From: Flavobacterium plurextorum
GTDB taxonomy: Bacteria; Bacteroidota; Bacteroidia; Flavobacteriales; Flavobacteriaceae
Direction of reading: 5' to 3'
NCBI RefSeq assembly: GCF_002217395.1
Contig: NZ_MUHD01000045.1
Coordinates: forward strand, 1-41,008
DNA: 41,008 nucleotides
Shown: one piece after another, positions 1-8,843 of the stretch
How positions within the stretch are numbered: the first letter of the stretch is position 1
How the letters are laid out: each line of letters begins with the position of its first letter
Notes under the pieces: model-generated
The model's database searches: none
What the model was told of the DNA's origin: nothing
Seen by the model: the letters and a program-made list of their open reading frames with translations, nothing else
Made by a program: the position numbers and the translations under genes

Positions 1-19
1 ATATTTAATAATGAGACTA

Positions 20-403
20 TTACCCCTTGTTTATAAGCCTAATTGTAAAGACTGTCTCAAAAAGTAAAAACAAAAAATAAGGGATAAAAAATGTACTTAC
101 ATCTATTATAGGATTTGCAACGCCAGACTTTATAAACGGAATTAGGAAAACAATGGCAGCCATCATTCGAAAAAAACTGGCGCCAAGAAAAGCAAAACCG
201 GTATAAGTTGAGAAATTTTTATTGATATAAATCAGTAAAAGATACACTATAAAAGTTGCCAAAATATTGAATAAATAAATACTCCATGCGGCATAGAAAA
301 AATTATACTTATCAGATAAAGACTGCATTGTAAAATACTGAGCGACAAACAATACAATTGAAAAAGGGATAAAATATTTTAGAAAATCTAGAGTTCTATT
401 CAT
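20..403 (-). CDS. Small multi-pass membrane protein of the ATP synthase locus
   Basis: This 127-residue protein has about four hydrophobic segments (roughly residues 10-28, 38-58, 68-90 and 100-122) and no soluble domain. Its ATG overlaps the stop codon of the preceding AtpI/AtpZ-type gene in a TAATG arrangement, so the two are almost certainly translationally coupled. The family is not one I can name from sequence. Its size, topology and position just before the expected atpB (outside the window) suggest an accessory factor for F0 assembly or ion supply, comparable to AtpI; that role is inferred from position only. No terminator is visible in the 19 bases left before the window edge, so the operon probably continues. 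Confidence 0.7.
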   Translation of the reverse strand: MNRTLDFLKYFIPFSIVLFVAQYFTMQSLSDKYNFFYAAWSIYLFNILATFIVYLLLIYINKNFSTYTGFAFLGASFFRMMAAIVFLIPFIKSGVANPIIDVSTFFIPYFLFLLFETVFTIRLINKG

Positions 404-624
404 TACTTGTTTAAATTTTTAACTTGTCGGATGACGTTATAAAGTGCTAAAAAAACAGAGAATAAAGAAAGAACAATTGTCCATAGCGATCCTCCGTTAG
501 AATACTTTTTGTCTAACCAGGTGCCAAAGTAACTAAATAAAAAAATAATTATCCCCATTTGAAAGGGGATATTTATAAGTGCAATCCATTTATTATTTTG
601 TCCTTTATTTGGATCCTTTTCCAT
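403..624 (-). CDS. AtpZ/AtpI-family F0F1 ATPase accessory protein
   Basis: This is a 73-residue protein with two transmembrane helices (about residues 14-34 and 45-66), separated by the short loop FGTWLDKKYSNGG. A G-x-W/Y-x-D-x-K loop between two helices is typical of AtpZ/AtpI-like proteins, which are encoded next to the ATP synthase operon and help assemble the c-ring or supply Mg2+. The ATG lies inside the end of the bactofilin gene (20-nt overlap), and the stop overlaps the next ATG. It is therefore embedded in one operon running toward the left edge. The family call rests on size, loop motif and context. Confidence 0.75.
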   Translation of the reverse strand: MEKDPNKGQNNKWIALINIPFQMGIIIFLFSYFGTWLDKKYSNGGSLWTIVLSLFSVFLALYNVIRQVKNLNK

Positions 625-1000
625 CTTTTAGAGTTACTTCCTTATTGTTAGTTATCATGGTACAAGTTGCTGTAAATTCAGCTCCAGGTTCTATAGAAAG
701 TTTTCCAACGACAACTTCTCCGTGAATTTGTGCAGATGCTTTAATATTAAGAATTTCAAGAACTTTAATTTTTCCACGAAATTCTCCTTCAATATCAGCG
801 TTGTTACAAATAATTTCTCCTTTTACAACACCACTTGCTCCAATGACTAATTTTCCTTCGGATGTAAAATTTCCAATCAATTCGCCGTCAAGCCTAAAAT
901 CAGCTTTTGAAACAATATCTCCTATTATAGAAGTTCCTTCAACAATTCGATTTGTTTTTCCTAGAAGTTCTGTTCCGTTTTTTTTTACTTTATCAAACAT
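605..1000 (-). CDS. Bactofilin (polymer-forming cytoskeletal protein)
   Basis: This 131-residue protein is built of short, regularly spaced beta-rich repeats (about residues 20-115: GTSIIGDI, FRLDGELIGN, KLVIGASGVVKGEI, ADIEGEFRGK and so on). This is the right-handed beta-helix pattern of bactofilins, with short polar tails at both ends. Bactofilins polymerise spontaneously into filaments that scaffold cell-wall or surface machinery. The gene begins 2 nt after the sprE stop and overlaps the AtpZ-like gene by 20 nt, so it is in one operon with a gliding/type IX secretion lipoprotein upstream and ATP synthase accessory genes downstream. A structural link to the gliding machinery is possible but is inferred from adjacency only. 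Confidence 0.9.
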   Translation of the reverse strand: MFDKVKKNGTELLGKTNRIVEGTSIIGDIVSKADFRLDGELIGNFTSEGKLVIGASGVVKGEIICNNADIEGEFRGKIKVLEILNIKASAQIHGEVVVGKLSIEPGAEFTATCTMITNNKEVTLKDGKGSK

Positions 1001-1002
1001 TA

Positions 1003-3612
1003 TTATGGGGTTTTTGGGGTCAAATAGACTTCGAGATTTTTCTTGATTTGAACCACCTTGTAATTATCGCTCGATATAATTACTGCAGGTTGAGCGATTT
1101 TAAATCTTTTATCATCTCTCAAAACGCCCGCCACATCTTTAGCATAAGCTTCAGATTTTACTCCATGAATAACAACAAAACTTTCGGTCTTATTGTATTT
1201 ATCGACTGAAGTTGTCAGACGCTGATAATTTTCGACAGCTAAAAAGCTTTTAATCACATCTTCAATATGCTTTGCTGTTTTACTGTCATTACTTGCAATT
1301 GGATAAATTATTTTCCAATTTTTATTGTCTTCTGTTGTAAAGTTAAGACGTTCTAATACAGGAACTTGTTTTTCTAGAATCTCTCTTGCATTTTTACCTT
1401 CTTCACTATTTGGATAATTATCTGCAACTGTTTCTAAACCTTTTTTATAGGCTTCCAATCCGTTAACCTTACCTAATGTATTTGCTTTAAGCAATTCATA
1501 TTTAGAAACAATTTCATCTCCAGAATACTGATTAATTAAATTGTCAATATTATCTAAAACAACATTAAATTGTTCGTCTTGATAAAGTTTGTACCATTTT
1601 TGATATTCTTTATCTGGCGATGAAAGGTCGTCTGTGTTTACATTATTTAAAATTTGAGCATATCGCGAATTCGGATATGTTGATATAATGTTTGCTTTTA
1701 TCGTTTGTGCCTTTGCTGGATCTGTAATTTGATAAATTTTATACAAATTGTACATTGCCGGCAATACCAATTTTTCTTCTGGATTATTTTTTAATAATTG
1801 TTCCAGTTTACCACTCGCCAAAGCATATTCATTAAACTTTTCCTTATATATAAGTCCTAATTGATAATAAGCAAAATTTCGGTCTTTACTAATACTATCA
1901 ATAGCAGTTTGTGATTTAGGAAGCTTATTTTCATAAAAAGCAGTAGTATACTTTTCGACAACAACAGTATCTTTTAATGCATTTGCATTCTCCAGATTAT
2001 TTATCGTGTCATTCATTGCGGCATTATTTGCAGATTTTATGGCTGCCAATCTCCAATTTCCGCCCATTGTTCTATTACCCCACATTTTCCTAAATTGCAA
2101 TTTTCCATATGCAACTGTGGTTGGATTATAGAAATAAAAAGTACTTGCGACATCATTTCCTGATTGAGGTTTTAATCCGCCGTCAAAATCAACTGGTTTC
2201 CCTATCGAATTAGGATTAATCGCTGTTGGTGCATTTGATGCATTTGTATTTCGATCAATATTTGCCAGTTTCTCCTTTTCTCTTTCTTCTAAAATTCGTT
2301 TTGCTTCATCTTTCTTTTTCAATTCAGCAATATAATTTTCAAAGTAAATTTTTCTGTCTGCGCCTGGCAGTTTGTATACCTTAATTATACTATCATTAAT
2401 TTTAGCAATTGCTTCGTACTTAATGACATTGTCAAGATTTTTTCTATTTTTTTCAATAAAAGCAAACTCTCTGCTTTTTGGATTTAACTTCGTTAATGTG
2501 CTGTCATAATATTTAGCAGCCATTGAATAATCTGTATTTTTAAAATACATATTTCCAATGTTTCGATAAGCCGAAGCCATCAAATATGGATCTTTAGATT
2601 TTCTGCCTAATGATTTATTATAAAATTTCAGTGCATTTTCGGTGTCTTTCTTTTTATCATAATAAACCGCCATTTCATAAAACAAAACATCATAATAAGG
2701 TCTGTTTTCACGATCTGCAACTAATTTATTGTAGGTTTTTAAGAAAATAGTGTCATTACCGCTTGCATAATCATACATCTGTGCTTTTTTTGCATAAGCA
2801 TGCATCATATATTTTCGATCTGCTTTACGATTCATATCAATTACACCATCGTAAAAATAGTTTGCACTATCTTTTTTACCGGCCTCTTGATACATCTGTC
2901 CTAAAATAAAACGGTATCTCGCGCGATCTTCATTTATTTTGGTAAATTTTTCGGCAATTTTAAGCTTTGTTACGGCGCTGTCTCTCTGCTCTAAATTTAA
3001 AAATGCTTCTGCCAAAAGTGCATTAGCATCTGAAAAAGTTTGTTTATTTAAATCTGTATTTTTTAATAATAGATTGATATTTTTTACAACAATTGCATCA
3101 TTACCTAAACGCATATTGGTTTTTTCGCGCCAGATTTTTGCGGTGTAAATGTTACTGCTGTTTGGGTATTTGTATAAAATATAATTGAATGCTTCTAAAG
3201 CCGGTATAAAACGCTGATCGTAATACCTTGCTTTTCCAAGCATTAAGTAAGCTTCATCTATTTGAGAGTTTCTTTCTCGGCCTCCAATATTCATTGAATG
3301 CTTTTGAATTGCTTTTGTAGCTTTTGTTTCTGCTAATTCAAAATCAGGATTTTTTGCTTTTTCTTCATCAGAAAAATTTTCATCAAACTGCATTTTTTCT
3401 ATTGGAAGTATTTTCCAAAAGTTATCCTGATTATTTGCGTATATAGATTTTAAACCTTTATCGAGGCCTATTCCGCCATTATACAAAATGTTATATTTTG
3501 TACTCAAAGCATGAGAATTCCTCGATACAAAGCTGTTATTTTTGGTAGAACAAGCTATCAAAAGGAATAAAAAAACAAGAAAAAAACTATATTTAAGAGT
3601 ATTCTTTTTCAA
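1003..3612 (-). CDS. sprE: SprE/PorW-type TPR lipoprotein (gliding motility, type IX secretion)
   Basis: This is a long (about 869-residue) lipoprotein with an N-terminal signal ending in the lipobox LLIAC, followed by many tetratricopeptide-like helical repeats through the first half and again near residues 600-760. Length, lipobox and repeat layout match SprE of F. johnsoniae (PorW in Porphyromonas), an outer-membrane-associated protein needed for gliding and type IX secretion. I chose the TTG at 3612, which gives a compact signal peptide MKKNTLKYSFF... An in-frame TTG at 3642 adds ten residues that fit a signal peptide poorly. It is followed after 2 nt by the bactofilin. The upstream ABC ATPase lies 87 nt away, so co-transcription with it is possible. 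I saw no TAnnTTTG motif directly upstream. Confidence 0.85.
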   Translation of the reverse strand: MKKNTLKYSFFLVFLFLLIACSTKNNSFVSRNSHALSTKYNILYNGGIGLDKGLKSIYANNQDNFWKILPIEKMQFDENFSDEEKAKNPDFELAETKATKAIQKHSMNIGGRERNSQIDEAYLMLGKARYYDQRFIPALEAFNYILYKYPNSSNIYTAKIWREKTNMRLGNDAIVVKNINLLLKNTDLNKQTFSDANALLAEAFLNLEQRDSAVTKLKIAEKFTKINEDRARYRFILGQMYQEAGKKDSANYFYDGVIDMNRKADRKYMMHAYAKKAQMYDYASGNDTIFLKTYNKLVADRENRPYYDVLFYEMAVYYDKKKDTENALKFYNKSLGRKSKDPYLMASAYRNIGNMYFKNTDYSMAAKYYDSTLTKLNPKSREFAFIEKNRKNLDNVIKYEAIAKINDSIIKVYKLPGADRKIYFENYIAELKKKDEAKRILEEREKEKLANIDRNTNASNAPTAINPNSIGKPVDFDGGLKPQSGNDVASTFYFYNPTTVAYGKLQFRKMWGNRTMGGNWRLAAIKSANNAAMNDTINNLENANALKDTVVVEKYTTAFYENKLPKSQTAIDSISKDRNFAYYQLGLIYKEKFNEYALASGKLEQLLKNNPEEKLVLPAMYNLYKIYQITDPAKAQTIKANIISTYPNSRYAQILNNVNTDDLSSPDKEYQKWYKLYQDEQFNVVLDNIDNLINQYSGDEIVSKYELLKANTLGKVNGLEAYKKGLETVADNYPNSEEGKNAREILEKQVPVLERLNFTTEDNKNWKIIYPIASNDSKTAKHIEDVIKSFLAVENYQRLTTSVDKYNKTESFVVIHGVKSEAYAKDVAGVLRDDKRFKIAQPAVIISSDNYKVVQIKKNLEVYLTPKTP

Positions 3613-3699
3613 TAGAACTGATTTTAAAGCATAAACTACCAAAAAGCATTTTTAGTATAAAGACTCGTAAAAATACGCTTCTTTTTGAAATATAGAAAC

Positions 3700-4395
3700 T
3701 TATACGGCAAAAAACGATTCAAGCTCTTGCAGGGTTTCTTTTGATGTTTGAATATCCTTAACTATTTCGCCTTTATTAAGTGCCACAATACGATCACAAA
3801 CCTCTACTGTATGCTGTAAGTCATGACTTGAAACCAAAACAGTTACATTTGGATTATCTGCTAGTTCTCTGATAATTTTCTTTAATCGGCTCACCGTCGT
3901 TGGATCTAAATTTGCAAAAGGCTCATCTAAAATAACAACTTCAGGATTACCAATTAAAGTCGCTATAATACCTACCTTTTTTTGATTTCCTTTGGATAAA
4001 TCACGCAGATATTTTTTATTATTTAATATCTCACCGTTAAAAAATTCCTCATGTTCTGCTAATAAAGCATCAATATCAGCTTTATTCTGACGACGTAAAT
4101 CGCCGATAAAATAAAAATATTCCTCTGGAGTTAAATATCCTATTAAAAAGCTTTCATCCAGAAATGATCCTGTAAACGACTTCCAATTTTCGCTTGTATT
4201 TACCTGAATATCATTATTTTTTATATATCCTGTTGATGGCTGAACCAAATCTAAAAGCAGACTAAAAAAAGTTGTTTTACCTGCTCCGTTGTTCCCTACT
4301 AATCCAAAACTCTGTCCTTTTGGAATTTCAAGATTATTAATGTTCAAAACTGTAGTTCCGTTATATTTTTTTGAAAGTTGATTTACTTGTATCAT
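3700..4395 (-). CDS. ABC transporter ATP-binding protein
   Basis: This is a 231-residue stand-alone nucleotide-binding domain. Visible motifs are Walker A GNNGAGKT (34-41), the signature LSKGNQKK (133-140), Walker B VVILDE (153-158) and the switch histidine in SSHD (about 191). The signature varies from LSGGQ, with K and N instead of G and Q. This resembles ATPases paired with membrane proteins of unknown cargo rather than importers; no substrate-binding protein is nearby. It lies 96 nt downstream of a DUF5687-type membrane protein on the same strand, which is the likely permease. The substrate is unknown. Confidence 0.9.
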   Translation of the reverse strand: MIQVNQLSKKYNGTTVLNINNLEIPKGQSFGLVGNNGAGKTTFFSLLLDLVQPSTGYIKNNDIQVNTSENWKSFTGSFLDESFLIGYLTPEEYFYFIGDLRRQNKADIDALLAEHEEFFNGEILNNKKYLRDLSKGNQKKVGIIATLIGNPEVVILDEPFANLDPTTVSRLKKIIRELADNPNVTVLVSSHDLQHTVEVCDRIVALNKGEIVKDIQTSKETLQELESFFAV

Positions 4396-4491
4396 TTTTA
4401 TACGTTTAATTGTTGATTTGGTTAATCGTTAATTTGTTTTTTATTCAATTAAAACAATTGTTTAAAATTATCTCTTTGGCACATTCTCCAA

Positions 4492-5952
4492 TTAATTCTT
4501 CTGTTTATAAGCGTTGATTGTGCTGTACTTTTCTATTTTGTATCTTTTTTCAATTAATGAGAATACTTTCTCTTTAAAGACTAAACCTAAAACTCCTGCT
4601 AAAGAAACCAAAGCTAATGCAACCGTTTTATCGGCAAAATGAAGCCCAAGCCAATACAGCAATAATGGTAAAAATATTTTTGGCAGCGAAAGCAGCATTG
4701 CGCTTACATTAAATGCTTTTTTGTCTCCAAAAGCTCCACCAGCACTACTTAAATCAATAGGTGTTTTTGTAAATGCTCCTCCTAAAAGCACTAAATGTGA
4801 GTTTACACCAATATTATAAATGGCACCAACAACAATGGTTAAATAAACTTCCCATCCGTAAAAAAGATAAAATGAAGCTAAAATGGTTGAAACAAAAGTA
4901 GCGATAACAATCAGCCACCATTTTGAAGTAATATATCCGCGATACGGAATGTTTTGTGTCATCATCAATTGGTAATATGAACTATCCCAACTTGGCACAA
5001 ACTGACCAAAAACAAATAAAAATCCACCCGAAACAAATATTCCAGCAAAAATTTGCATTACTTCCGGCTGATGCGAGTTTCCAAAAAAGATTAGTCCGTA
5101 AAACAAGAAAACAACACTCAAAAAAATAGTCGTTTTTGATCTTTTGTTTCTTTTAATAAGTTTAATATCATTCTTTAGAAATGTTCCAACTGTACCAAAT
5201 TGATTCAACCAGGAAAGATTTTCTGTTGCGGCAATATCTTCTTTTACTGAAAGCCCAGCGTCTAGATATAAATTCTTCTTAAAATATTTAAAAGTAAAAA
5301 GATATAAACCTGCTAATACCCAAATTGGAATTAAAAATAGTCCGTCAATATCATAAAATCCCTGAAAAACAGGTGTTGTAAACGTTGTAATATCAAATAG
5401 TTCATAATATTGTGCACCTGCCAAAACTAAAATTGCTCCAATAAAAACAACAAACAATTTGTCTATGTTGCTTAAAATAATGTTCAGAAAATTATTGATA
5501 TACACTAAAGAAAATATGGCTAAATGCCAAAAAATAATTTCGATTAAATCATATCCATTTAAAATCAGTACGACTGAAAACGGAACAAAAAACAAAGCAT
5601 GAACCCAATTAAAAAATGACAGCATTGTTTTGCCAAGCGAAAAATGAACAATAACTGATTTTTTAAAAGGTAAAACCAGCAAAGGTTTAATATTTAAAAC
5701 TGGAATCGACTGTACTAATAATCGAATAACTAAATCGAACAAAAAATAATAAATTAAAAATTTATTTATAGTCTGCAGCGGATCAAGATTCATTTTTTTA
5801 AGAACATAAAATACCCCAACACCTGCTCCTATAAAAATTAATGAAAAATATATCATTAAAAAACCTAGTAAAATTTTCATCGCCAAGTTTTTACCAAATG
5901 ATGCAGATCTGGTAAAGGCTTTCCATTCAAGGTAAATAAACTTTTTAATCAT
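4492..5952 (-). CDS. DUF5687-type ABC permease-like membrane protein
   Basis: This 486-residue polytopic protein has about eleven to twelve hydrophobic helices and a long loop near residues 225-275. It resembles the Bacteroidota family DUF5687, large membrane proteins encoded beside an ABC ATPase. The ATG at 5952 (MIKKFIYLEWKAF) is the preferred start; a TTG at 5988 would add twelve polar residues and moves closer to the divergent gene. The N-terminal motif 'F..LEWK.F.RS..F' just before the first helix resembles the cytoplasmic coupling segment of ABC-2 type exporters. With the ATPase downstream it probably forms an exporter of unknown cargo. Confidence 0.75.
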   Translation of the reverse strand: MIKKFIYLEWKAFTRSASFGKNLAMKILLGFLMIYFSLIFIGAGVGVFYVLKKMNLDPLQTINKFLIYYFLFDLVIRLLVQSIPVLNIKPLLVLPFKKSVIVHFSLGKTMLSFFNWVHALFFVPFSVVLILNGYDLIEIIFWHLAIFSLVYINNFLNIILSNIDKLFVVFIGAILVLAGAQYYELFDITTFTTPVFQGFYDIDGLFLIPIWVLAGLYLFTFKYFKKNLYLDAGLSVKEDIAATENLSWLNQFGTVGTFLKNDIKLIKRNKRSKTTIFLSVVFLFYGLIFFGNSHQPEVMQIFAGIFVSGGFLFVFGQFVPSWDSSYYQLMMTQNIPYRGYITSKWWLIVIATFVSTILASFYLFYGWEVYLTIVVGAIYNIGVNSHLVLLGGAFTKTPIDLSSAGGAFGDKKAFNVSAMLLSLPKIFLPLLLYWLGLHFADKTVALALVSLAGVLGLVFKEKVFSLIEKRYKIEKYSTINAYKQKN

Positions 5953-6056
5953 TGTTAACTTGTTTTGATTTTGGTAGTAAGAGGTCAAATGTAGGAAAAC
6001 GTTACAAAAAAAGTTAAAAAAAATATTTTAGTAAGTGTCAATTACTTAGTCTTTGC

Positions 6057-6064
6057 TACTTTTG
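6057..6064 (+). promoter_or_regulatory. Promoter -7 element (TACTTTTG)
   Basis: TACTTTTG matches the Bacteroidota -7 consensus TAnnTTTG exactly and ends 15 nt before the ATG at 6080. No good TTG -33 element is visible at the usual spacing, so only the -7 is claimed. Confidence 0.55.
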
Positions 6065-6079
6065 CAAAAAAAATTAATC

Positions 6080-7132
6080 ATGCCTTCATTCTTAAAACTA
6101 ATAATTAAAGAGGTAAAACGTGAAACTGCCGACGCTGTTTCTGTACTTTTTAATGTTCCTGAAGAACTTAAATCAGATTATAAATTTATAGCTGGACAAT
6201 ACATAAATTTAAAACTAACACTTGATAATCAAGAAATTCGTCGTGCTTATTCAATTTGTTCTGCACCAGAAAGCGGTGAATTACGAATTGCGGTAAAAGC
6301 GGTTAAAAATGGTTTGTTCTCGCAATTTGCAAATACAAAGCTTAAAGCTGGAGATGTTCTTGAAGTTGGTCATCCAGAAGGTAAATTTACCTTTGAACCT
6401 GACGCTGAAAGACAGAAAAACTATGTGGCTTTTGCTGCAGGAAGCGGTATAACACCTGTTTTGTCTATTTTAAAATCAGTTTTAAAAAGCGAACCAAAAA
6501 GCTCATTTGTATTAGTTTATGGAAATAAAACTCCCGAAGAAACTATTTTTCATCAAGAACTGCATGATTTACAATTGCAATACGTAGGACGCTTTTTTGT
6601 GCATTACGTTTACAGCCAGGCAAAAGTTGAAAATGCATTATTCGGCCGAATAGATAAATCGGCAGTAAATTTTGTTTTAAATAACAAACACAAAGAACTA
6701 GAGTTTGACAAATTTTTCTTGTGTGGACCTGAAGAAATGATCAACACAGTTTCTAATGTTTTAAAAGAGAAAAACGTAAAAGAATCTGCTATTAAGTTTG
6801 AACTTTTTACTTCTTCTACAAAAGAAAATGAAATCAAAACTTCATTAGAAGGACATACAAAAATCACTGTTTTAGTTGATGATGAAGAAGTTACTTTTGA
6901 GATGTCTCAAAAACAAACTATTCTTGATGCAGCTTTAAAACAAGGTGTTGATGCTCCTTATTCTTGTCAAGGCGGTATATGCAGCAGCTGTTTAGGACGT
7001 GTAACTGCTGGTTCTGCTGAAATGACAAAAAATTCTATTTTAACAGATAGTGAAATTGCAGAAGGTTTAATTTTAACTTGTCAGGCACATCCAACATCAG
7101 AAACTATTTATGTTGATTACGACGACGTATAG
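6080..7132 (+). CDS. PaaE-like ferredoxin-NAD(P)H reductase with 2Fe-2S domain
   Basis: This 350-residue three-domain oxidoreductase has an N-terminal flavin domain with the FAD motif RRAYSICS (54-61), then an NAD(P)-binding domain with AAGSGITPVLS (about 120). A C-terminal plant-type 2Fe-2S ferredoxin follows, with cysteines at 296, 301, 304 and 334 (CQGGICSSC ... C). This is the architecture of PaaE, which passes electrons from NADPH to the phenylacetyl-CoA epoxidase, and of related oxygenase reductases. No paaABCD or other oxygenase subunits are in the window, so the partner is unknown. The start is the ATG at 6080; an upstream TTG lies inside the promoter motif. A strong terminator follows at 7156. 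Confidence 0.88.
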   Translation: MPSFLKLIIKEVKRETADAVSVLFNVPEELKSDYKFIAGQYINLKLTLDNQEIRRAYSICSAPESGELRIAVKAVKNGLFSQFANTKLKAGDVLEVGHPEGKFTFEPDAERQKNYVAFAAGSGITPVLSILKSVLKSEPKSSFVLVYGNKTPEETIFHQELHDLQLQYVGRFFVHYVYSQAKVENALFGRIDKSAVNFVLNNKHKELEFDKFFLCGPEEMINTVSNVLKEKNVKESAIKFELFTSSTKENEIKTSLEGHTKITVLVDDEEVTFEMSQKQTILDAALKQGVDAPYSCQGGICSSCLGRVTAGSAEMTKNSILTDSEIAEGLILTCQAHPTSETIYVDYDDV

Positions 7133-7155
7133 TCTATATTAAATTCTAAAATATA

Positions 7156-7198
7156 AAAATCCAAATTCCAACTTTACAATTGGAATTTGGATTTTTTT
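7156..7198 (+). terminator. Rho-independent terminator after the ferredoxin reductase
   Basis: A roughly 17-bp stem pairs AATCCAAATTCCAA with TTGGAATTTGGATT around a short loop (about 7172-7179) and runs into TTTTTTTGTTTTTT. It begins about 20 nt after the stop codon. Confidence 0.85.
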
Positions 7199-7330
7199 GT
7201 TTTTTAATAGTGATAGAAAAAAATTAACACTGCTGGAATTACAATAAAAACATTTTTTAGCTAAAATATTGATGATTTTTTATTAAATTAGGAGTAAAAT
7301 TAAAGCACTCATAATCTGATGCTCTTATGT

Positions 7331-7338
7331 TAGATTTG
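7331..7338 (+). promoter_or_regulatory. Promoter -7 element (TAGATTTG)
   Basis: TAGATTTG is an exact TAnnTTTG match 44 nt before the ATG at 7383. No clear TTG lies 17-23 bp upstream. Confidence 0.45.
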
Positions 7339-7382
7339 CAGCGCTAAATCAATTTTGTCAACACATTTAAACATTAAATATC

Positions 7383-7796
7383 ATGACAATACATCACTTC
7401 CTTCGTTTATCATTTATCGCAATTTTTGTAGTAACAGCTCTTTTTTGTATTTACTTTATAATTAAAAAACAACGAAATAAAAAAGGACCTAAATTACTTA
7501 CCTCAGAAAAATACAACTCAACAATGATTGGGAAAATGACTGAAATTAAAGTCTCTGACCAAAATATTTTTAATATCTGGCCTTATGTGAGTAAATTAAA
7601 AGCCGCGAAAATACTATCACATAAAATTAAAGAGTCTCAATTGGTACACAAAGTCTATAGAAATTCAACCGAAAATTTTGAACACATTTTACTGTCTACA
7701 GAAAAAGAGAATCATTTTGTTGTAATTGTGGCAAATAGAAACAAAAAGAAAACGATTGGTTATTTTCTTCATGATGTAAATGGTCTATATGCTTAA
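7383..7796 (+). CDS. Unknown single-span membrane protein
   Basis: This 137-residue protein has one N-terminal transmembrane helix (about residues 8-28) followed by a basic stretch (KKQRNKKGPK) and a roughly 100-residue domain of mixed alpha/beta character. The topology predicts the C-terminal domain in the cytoplasm. I do not recognise the family. It has its own promoter-like motif and lies alone on the plus strand. Its 3' end overlaps the convergent GT9 gene by 12 nt, so the two transcripts must be complementary at their ends. It could be a Flavobacterium-specific gene. Confidence 0.65.
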   Translation: MTIHHFLRLSFIAIFVVTALFCIYFIIKKQRNKKGPKLLTSEKYNSTMIGKMTEIKVSDQNIFNIWPYVSKLKAAKILSHKIKESQLVHKVYRNSTENFEHILLSTEKENHFVVIVANRNKKKTIGYFLHDVNGLYA

Positions 7797-8843
7797 TTGT
7801 ATTTTTTGAACGATTTCATCTGGAGAAATAGTTCTCATCGCGCCTTCATAACCTTCAACAGTTTTATTTCCATAAACCGAAGTTGGCAGTTGCGGGTATT
7901 GATTTCTATCAGAAGTTAGAGCATTTTCAAGCCTTTGATTAAAGGGCAGAAATCCTGCATAAGGATGAGTTGCTCCCCAAAGTGTTATTACTTTTACGCC
8001 CAGCATTGCGGCAATATGTGCATTTCCAGAATCCATAGAAAGCATTACGTCAAGATTGCTGATTAACTGTAATTCCTGCTGAAATTTAATTTTTCCAGCC
8101 ATATTAATTACGTTTTCAAAAGGTTGTGCGATTGAATCTAAAATCTCGATTTCTTTCTTTCCACCTCCGAAAAGCAAAATTTTATACGATGAATTCTCGG
8201 CTAATTTTGCAACAACTTCTTTCATTAAATCTAACGGATAAACCTTAGAATCGTATTGTGCAAAAGGTGCAATCCCAATTAATTTTTGATTTTCGTTCCC
8301 GATAATTTCTAAAATGTCTTCGCTTAAAACTGCCTTTTCAGAAAATTGAGTCCCGGAGCTTCCGGATGATAAATCTATAGAAAACCCAAGTTCTTCAAAC
8401 ACTTTTGCGTGTCTTTCGAACATTGTTGGTAATTGTTTAAAAATCTTATTTTCGGCTCTAGTCAGTTCTTTTTTTCCTTCTCGACCTTTATCAACTGTTG
8501 CTCTTTTTTTTCCGCTTAAAGCGAAAAGAGAGCCCACAATCTTAGATCGCAAAACGTTATGAAGATCTGCAAAAGCATCAACTTTCAATTTACTAACATC
8601 TTTAAATAAACGTACAAGTCCTAAAAAACCTTTATGTCTTTCTTTCTCATCAAAAGCAAAAAAATCTAAATTTGGAATTCCATCAAAAAAAGGTTTGAAA
8701 AAAGGACGTGAAATAACGGTCAATTTTACCTCTGGATATTGTTTTACAAAAGCGCGCAAAACAGGAACCGTCATGGCGACATCTCCCATTGCGGATAGTC
8801 TCATGACGGCTATATGCTTAATTTTATTGGACAATTTTGCCAA
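7785..8843 (-). CDS. Glycosyltransferase family 9 (heptosyltransferase-like)
   Basis: This 352-residue protein starts MRLSAMGDVAMTVPVLRAF (from about residue 14), the typical N-terminal strand-loop-helix of GT9 enzymes such as WaaC/WaaF. Its C-terminal half carries GIAPFAQYDSKVYP and the nucleotide-sugar region LLFGGGKKE ... MDSGNAHIAAMLGVKVITLWG, where DSGNxHxA is the GT9 signature. The family adds heptose or a related sugar to lipid A core in the cytoplasm. The annotated start is a TTG directly abutting the stop of the DUF4254 gene (TAATTG); the ATG of MRLSAMGD is an alternative. The pair forms an operon, so DUF4254 may work with it. Confidence 0.88.
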   Translation of the reverse strand: MAKLSNKIKHIAVMRLSAMGDVAMTVPVLRAFVKQYPEVKLTVISRPFFKPFFDGIPNLDFFAFDEKERHKGFLGLVRLFKDVSKLKVDAFADLHNVLRSKIVGSLFALSGKKRATVDKGREGKKELTRAENKIFKQLPTMFERHAKVFEELGFSIDLSSGSSGTQFSEKAVLSEDILEIIGNENQKLIGIAPFAQYDSKVYPLDLMKEVVAKLAENSSYKILLFGGGKKEIEILDSIAQPFENVINMAGKIKFQQELQLISNLDVMLSMDSGNAHIAAMLGVKVITLWGATHPYAGFLPFNQRLENALTSDRNQYPQLPTSVYGNKTVEGYEGAMRTISPDEIVQKIQLSI

